This document shows positions 21,279 through 22,184 of a stretch of DNA of 22,184 nt, one piece after another. Under the pieces are notes generated by a model. That model saw only the letters and a list, made by a program, of their open reading frames with translations, did no database searches and was not told the DNA's origin. The position numbers and the translations under genes are program-made. The stretch is from Candidatus Bipolaricaulota bacterium (GTDB lineage Bacteria; Bipolaricaulota; Bipolaricaulia; Bipolaricaulales; Bipolaricaulaceae): contig JAJOKL010000097.1 of NCBI GenBank assembly GCA_021129895.1, positions 1 through 22,184 on the forward strand, written 5' to 3'. Numbering within the stretch: the first letter of the stretch is position 1; every line of letters begins with the position of its first letter.

Positions 21279-22045
21279 AGCGGGCAAAGCACGTGCTGAT
21301 GGTGCTTTCCGGTAAAGGGGGCGTGGGCAAGACCACCGTGGCGGTGAACGTGGCCTGCGCCCTGGCCAAGGGCCTGCGGGTGGGCCTTCTGGACGCGGAC
21401 CTGCACGGGCCCAACGTGCCCAAGATGTTTGGGATAGAGCGTGCCACCATGCCGGTGAAGGACGGGAGGATCCTGCCCGTCCCCACCCCCTACAACCTGG
21501 GGGTGGTATCCATCGCCTTCGGCCTGCCGGACGCGGACACCCCCCTCATCTGGCGGGGGCCGTTGAAGATGAAGGCCATCCGGCAGCTGCTCGAGGAGGT
21601 GGAGTGGGGGAAGCTGGACCTGCTGGTGGTGGACCTCCCCCCCGGCACCGGGGATGAGCCCCTGTCGATGGCCCAGGTGTTGGGGGAGGTGGACGCGGCG
21701 CTGGTGGTCACCACCCCCCAGCAGATGGCCCTGCTTGACGCCCGCAAGGCCGTAAATTTTTCCCGCCGGGTGGGGGTGAAGCGGGTGGGAGTGGTGGAGA
21801 ACATGGCCAGCCTGGTCTGCCCCCACTGCGGGGCGGAGATAGACCTGTTCGGCGTGGGCGGCGGGGAGGAGATGGCGAGGGAGCTGGGGGCGGAGTTCCT
21901 GGGGAGGCTGCCGATGCTAACGGAGGTGGTGCAGGCCGGGGACGCCGGCCGGCCGGCGGTGGCCGGCGACTCTCGGGCCCGGGAGGCCTTCTTGGACCTG
22001 GCGCTGCGGACCTGGGACTTCGTACGCGGCCCCGCCGAGGGTTAG
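21275..22045 (+). CDS. Mrp/NBP35/ApbC-family Fe-S cluster carrier ATPase
   Basis: A 256-residue P-loop ATPase. Walker A SGKGGVGKTT is at 12-21. DADLHGPNVPKMFG, IWRGPLKMKAIRQLLEEVEW, LLVVDLPPGTGDEPLSMAQ and VTTPQQMALLDARKAV are the standard Mrp motifs. The CPHC pair at about 182-185 (ENMASLVCPHCG) is the site where two subunits share a [4Fe-4S] cluster. GTG 21275 overlaps the Rrf2 TGA, as is common in this operon; GTG 21230, with AGGA upstream, would add 15 residues and is possible. Unlike DVU2109 of Desulfovibrio vulgaris, it has no fused NifX-fold domain. It probably delivers clusters to the products of the upstream genes. Confidence 0.93.
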   Translation: MKRAKHVLMVLSGKGGVGKTTVAVNVACALAKGLRVGLLDADLHGPNVPKMFGIERATMPVKDGRILPVPTPYNLGVVSIAFGLPDADTPLIWRGPLKMKAIRQLLEEVEWGKLDLLVVDLPPGTGDEPLSMAQVLGEVDAALVVTTPQQMALLDARKAVNFSRRVGVKRVGVVENMASLVCPHCGAEIDLFGVGGGEEMARELGAEFLGRLPMLTEVVQAGDAGRPAVAGDSRAREAFLDLALRTWDFVRGPAEG

Positions 22046-22184
22046 CCCGCATGCATGGGTTTGGACTGGGTTTCCGGCCGCCACATCCCCTCTCCTTAAG
22101 GCTGGGGAAGGCCGATCCCAAGCCCTTCTCCAACGCGCACACCCAGGGTGGACCGAAAAACGAGGACAATCCCGCCCGGGATGA
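22046..22184. other. Right edge, no gene recognised
   Basis: 139 bases after the Mrp stop. A plus-strand frame from ATG 22051 is open to the edge (44 codons) but lacks a good ribosome site and shows no family resemblance. No terminator hairpin with a T-run was found after the Mrp gene. Confidence 0.4.

Noticed and set aside
22051..22184. An open frame running off the right edge
   Set aside because: 44 codons, no strong ribosome site, no recognisable motif; it cannot be told from chance.
1..22184. CRISPR array, prophage or complete insertion sequence
   Set aside because: No regularly spaced repeats, phage structural genes or intact transposase were seen.

Overview
This is a GC-rich, densely packed bacterial segment. 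Many starts are GTG, neighbouring genes often share a few bases at stop and start (ATGA, GTGA, TAGTG), and most starts have a strong AGGAGG-type ribosome binding site. A membrane dipeptidase, a SigB/F/G-type sigma factor and a set of MinD/Mrp ATPases with ferredoxin domains suggest an anaerobic, possibly thermophilic bacterium from a poorly sampled lineage. A candidate phylum such as Bipolaricaulota/Acetothermia is possible, but this is a guess from gene content and composition. At least three genes carry an apparent one-base indel in a G/C run, which suggests residual assembly errors or recent decay.

Left part (1-4700). A minus-strand M19 dipeptidase runs off the window edge. It is followed by about 800 bp of broken coding fragments, including a small multidrug export family gene with an internal deletion. 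Next is a minus-strand ClpB-like AAA+ ATPase without the middle coiled-coil domain. A 21-bp perfect palindrome lies on its predicted transcription start. The Clp-transporter gap holds a second promoter with a 14-bp palindrome and a possible 36-codon ORF.

Middle part (4700-13600). A plus-strand polar amino acid ABC transporter (one binding protein, two permeases, no ATPase gene here) is followed by a probable terminator and a secreted WD40 protein with a frameshift. A tightly overlapping operon then encodes a PadR regulator and a FecCD/BtuCD-type metal-chelate importer (binding protein, permease, ATPase). Its end overlaps, tail to tail, a minus-strand pair: a TatT-like TRAP-associated periplasmic protein and an exported protein of unknown function.

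Centre right (13600-17040). A tRNA-Glu(CTC) gene overlaps the end of a convergent GT4 glycosyltransferase gene. Upstream of that gene, on the minus strand, are a 96-bp inverted-repeat element, a small helical protein, a SigB/F/G-type sigma factor and a DUF134 DNA-binding protein that appears to be made from a leaderless transcript.

Right part (17040-22045). Divergent from DUF134 is an operon-like series: DUF5320 protein (frameshifted), a NifX/NifB-fold protein with a DUF5320-like coiled-coil tail, a 48-residue Trp/Tyr/Gly-rich protein, a second NifX/NifB-fold protein (frameshifted), two MinD-type ATPases each with two 4Fe-4S ferredoxin motifs, a DUF364/DUF4213 protein, an Rrf2 regulator with IscR-like cysteines and an Mrp/NBP35 ATPase. 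The content resembles the orange-protein (orp) loci of sulfate reducers. It probably assembles, carries or senses a metal-sulfur cofactor. It is the most interesting part of the window.
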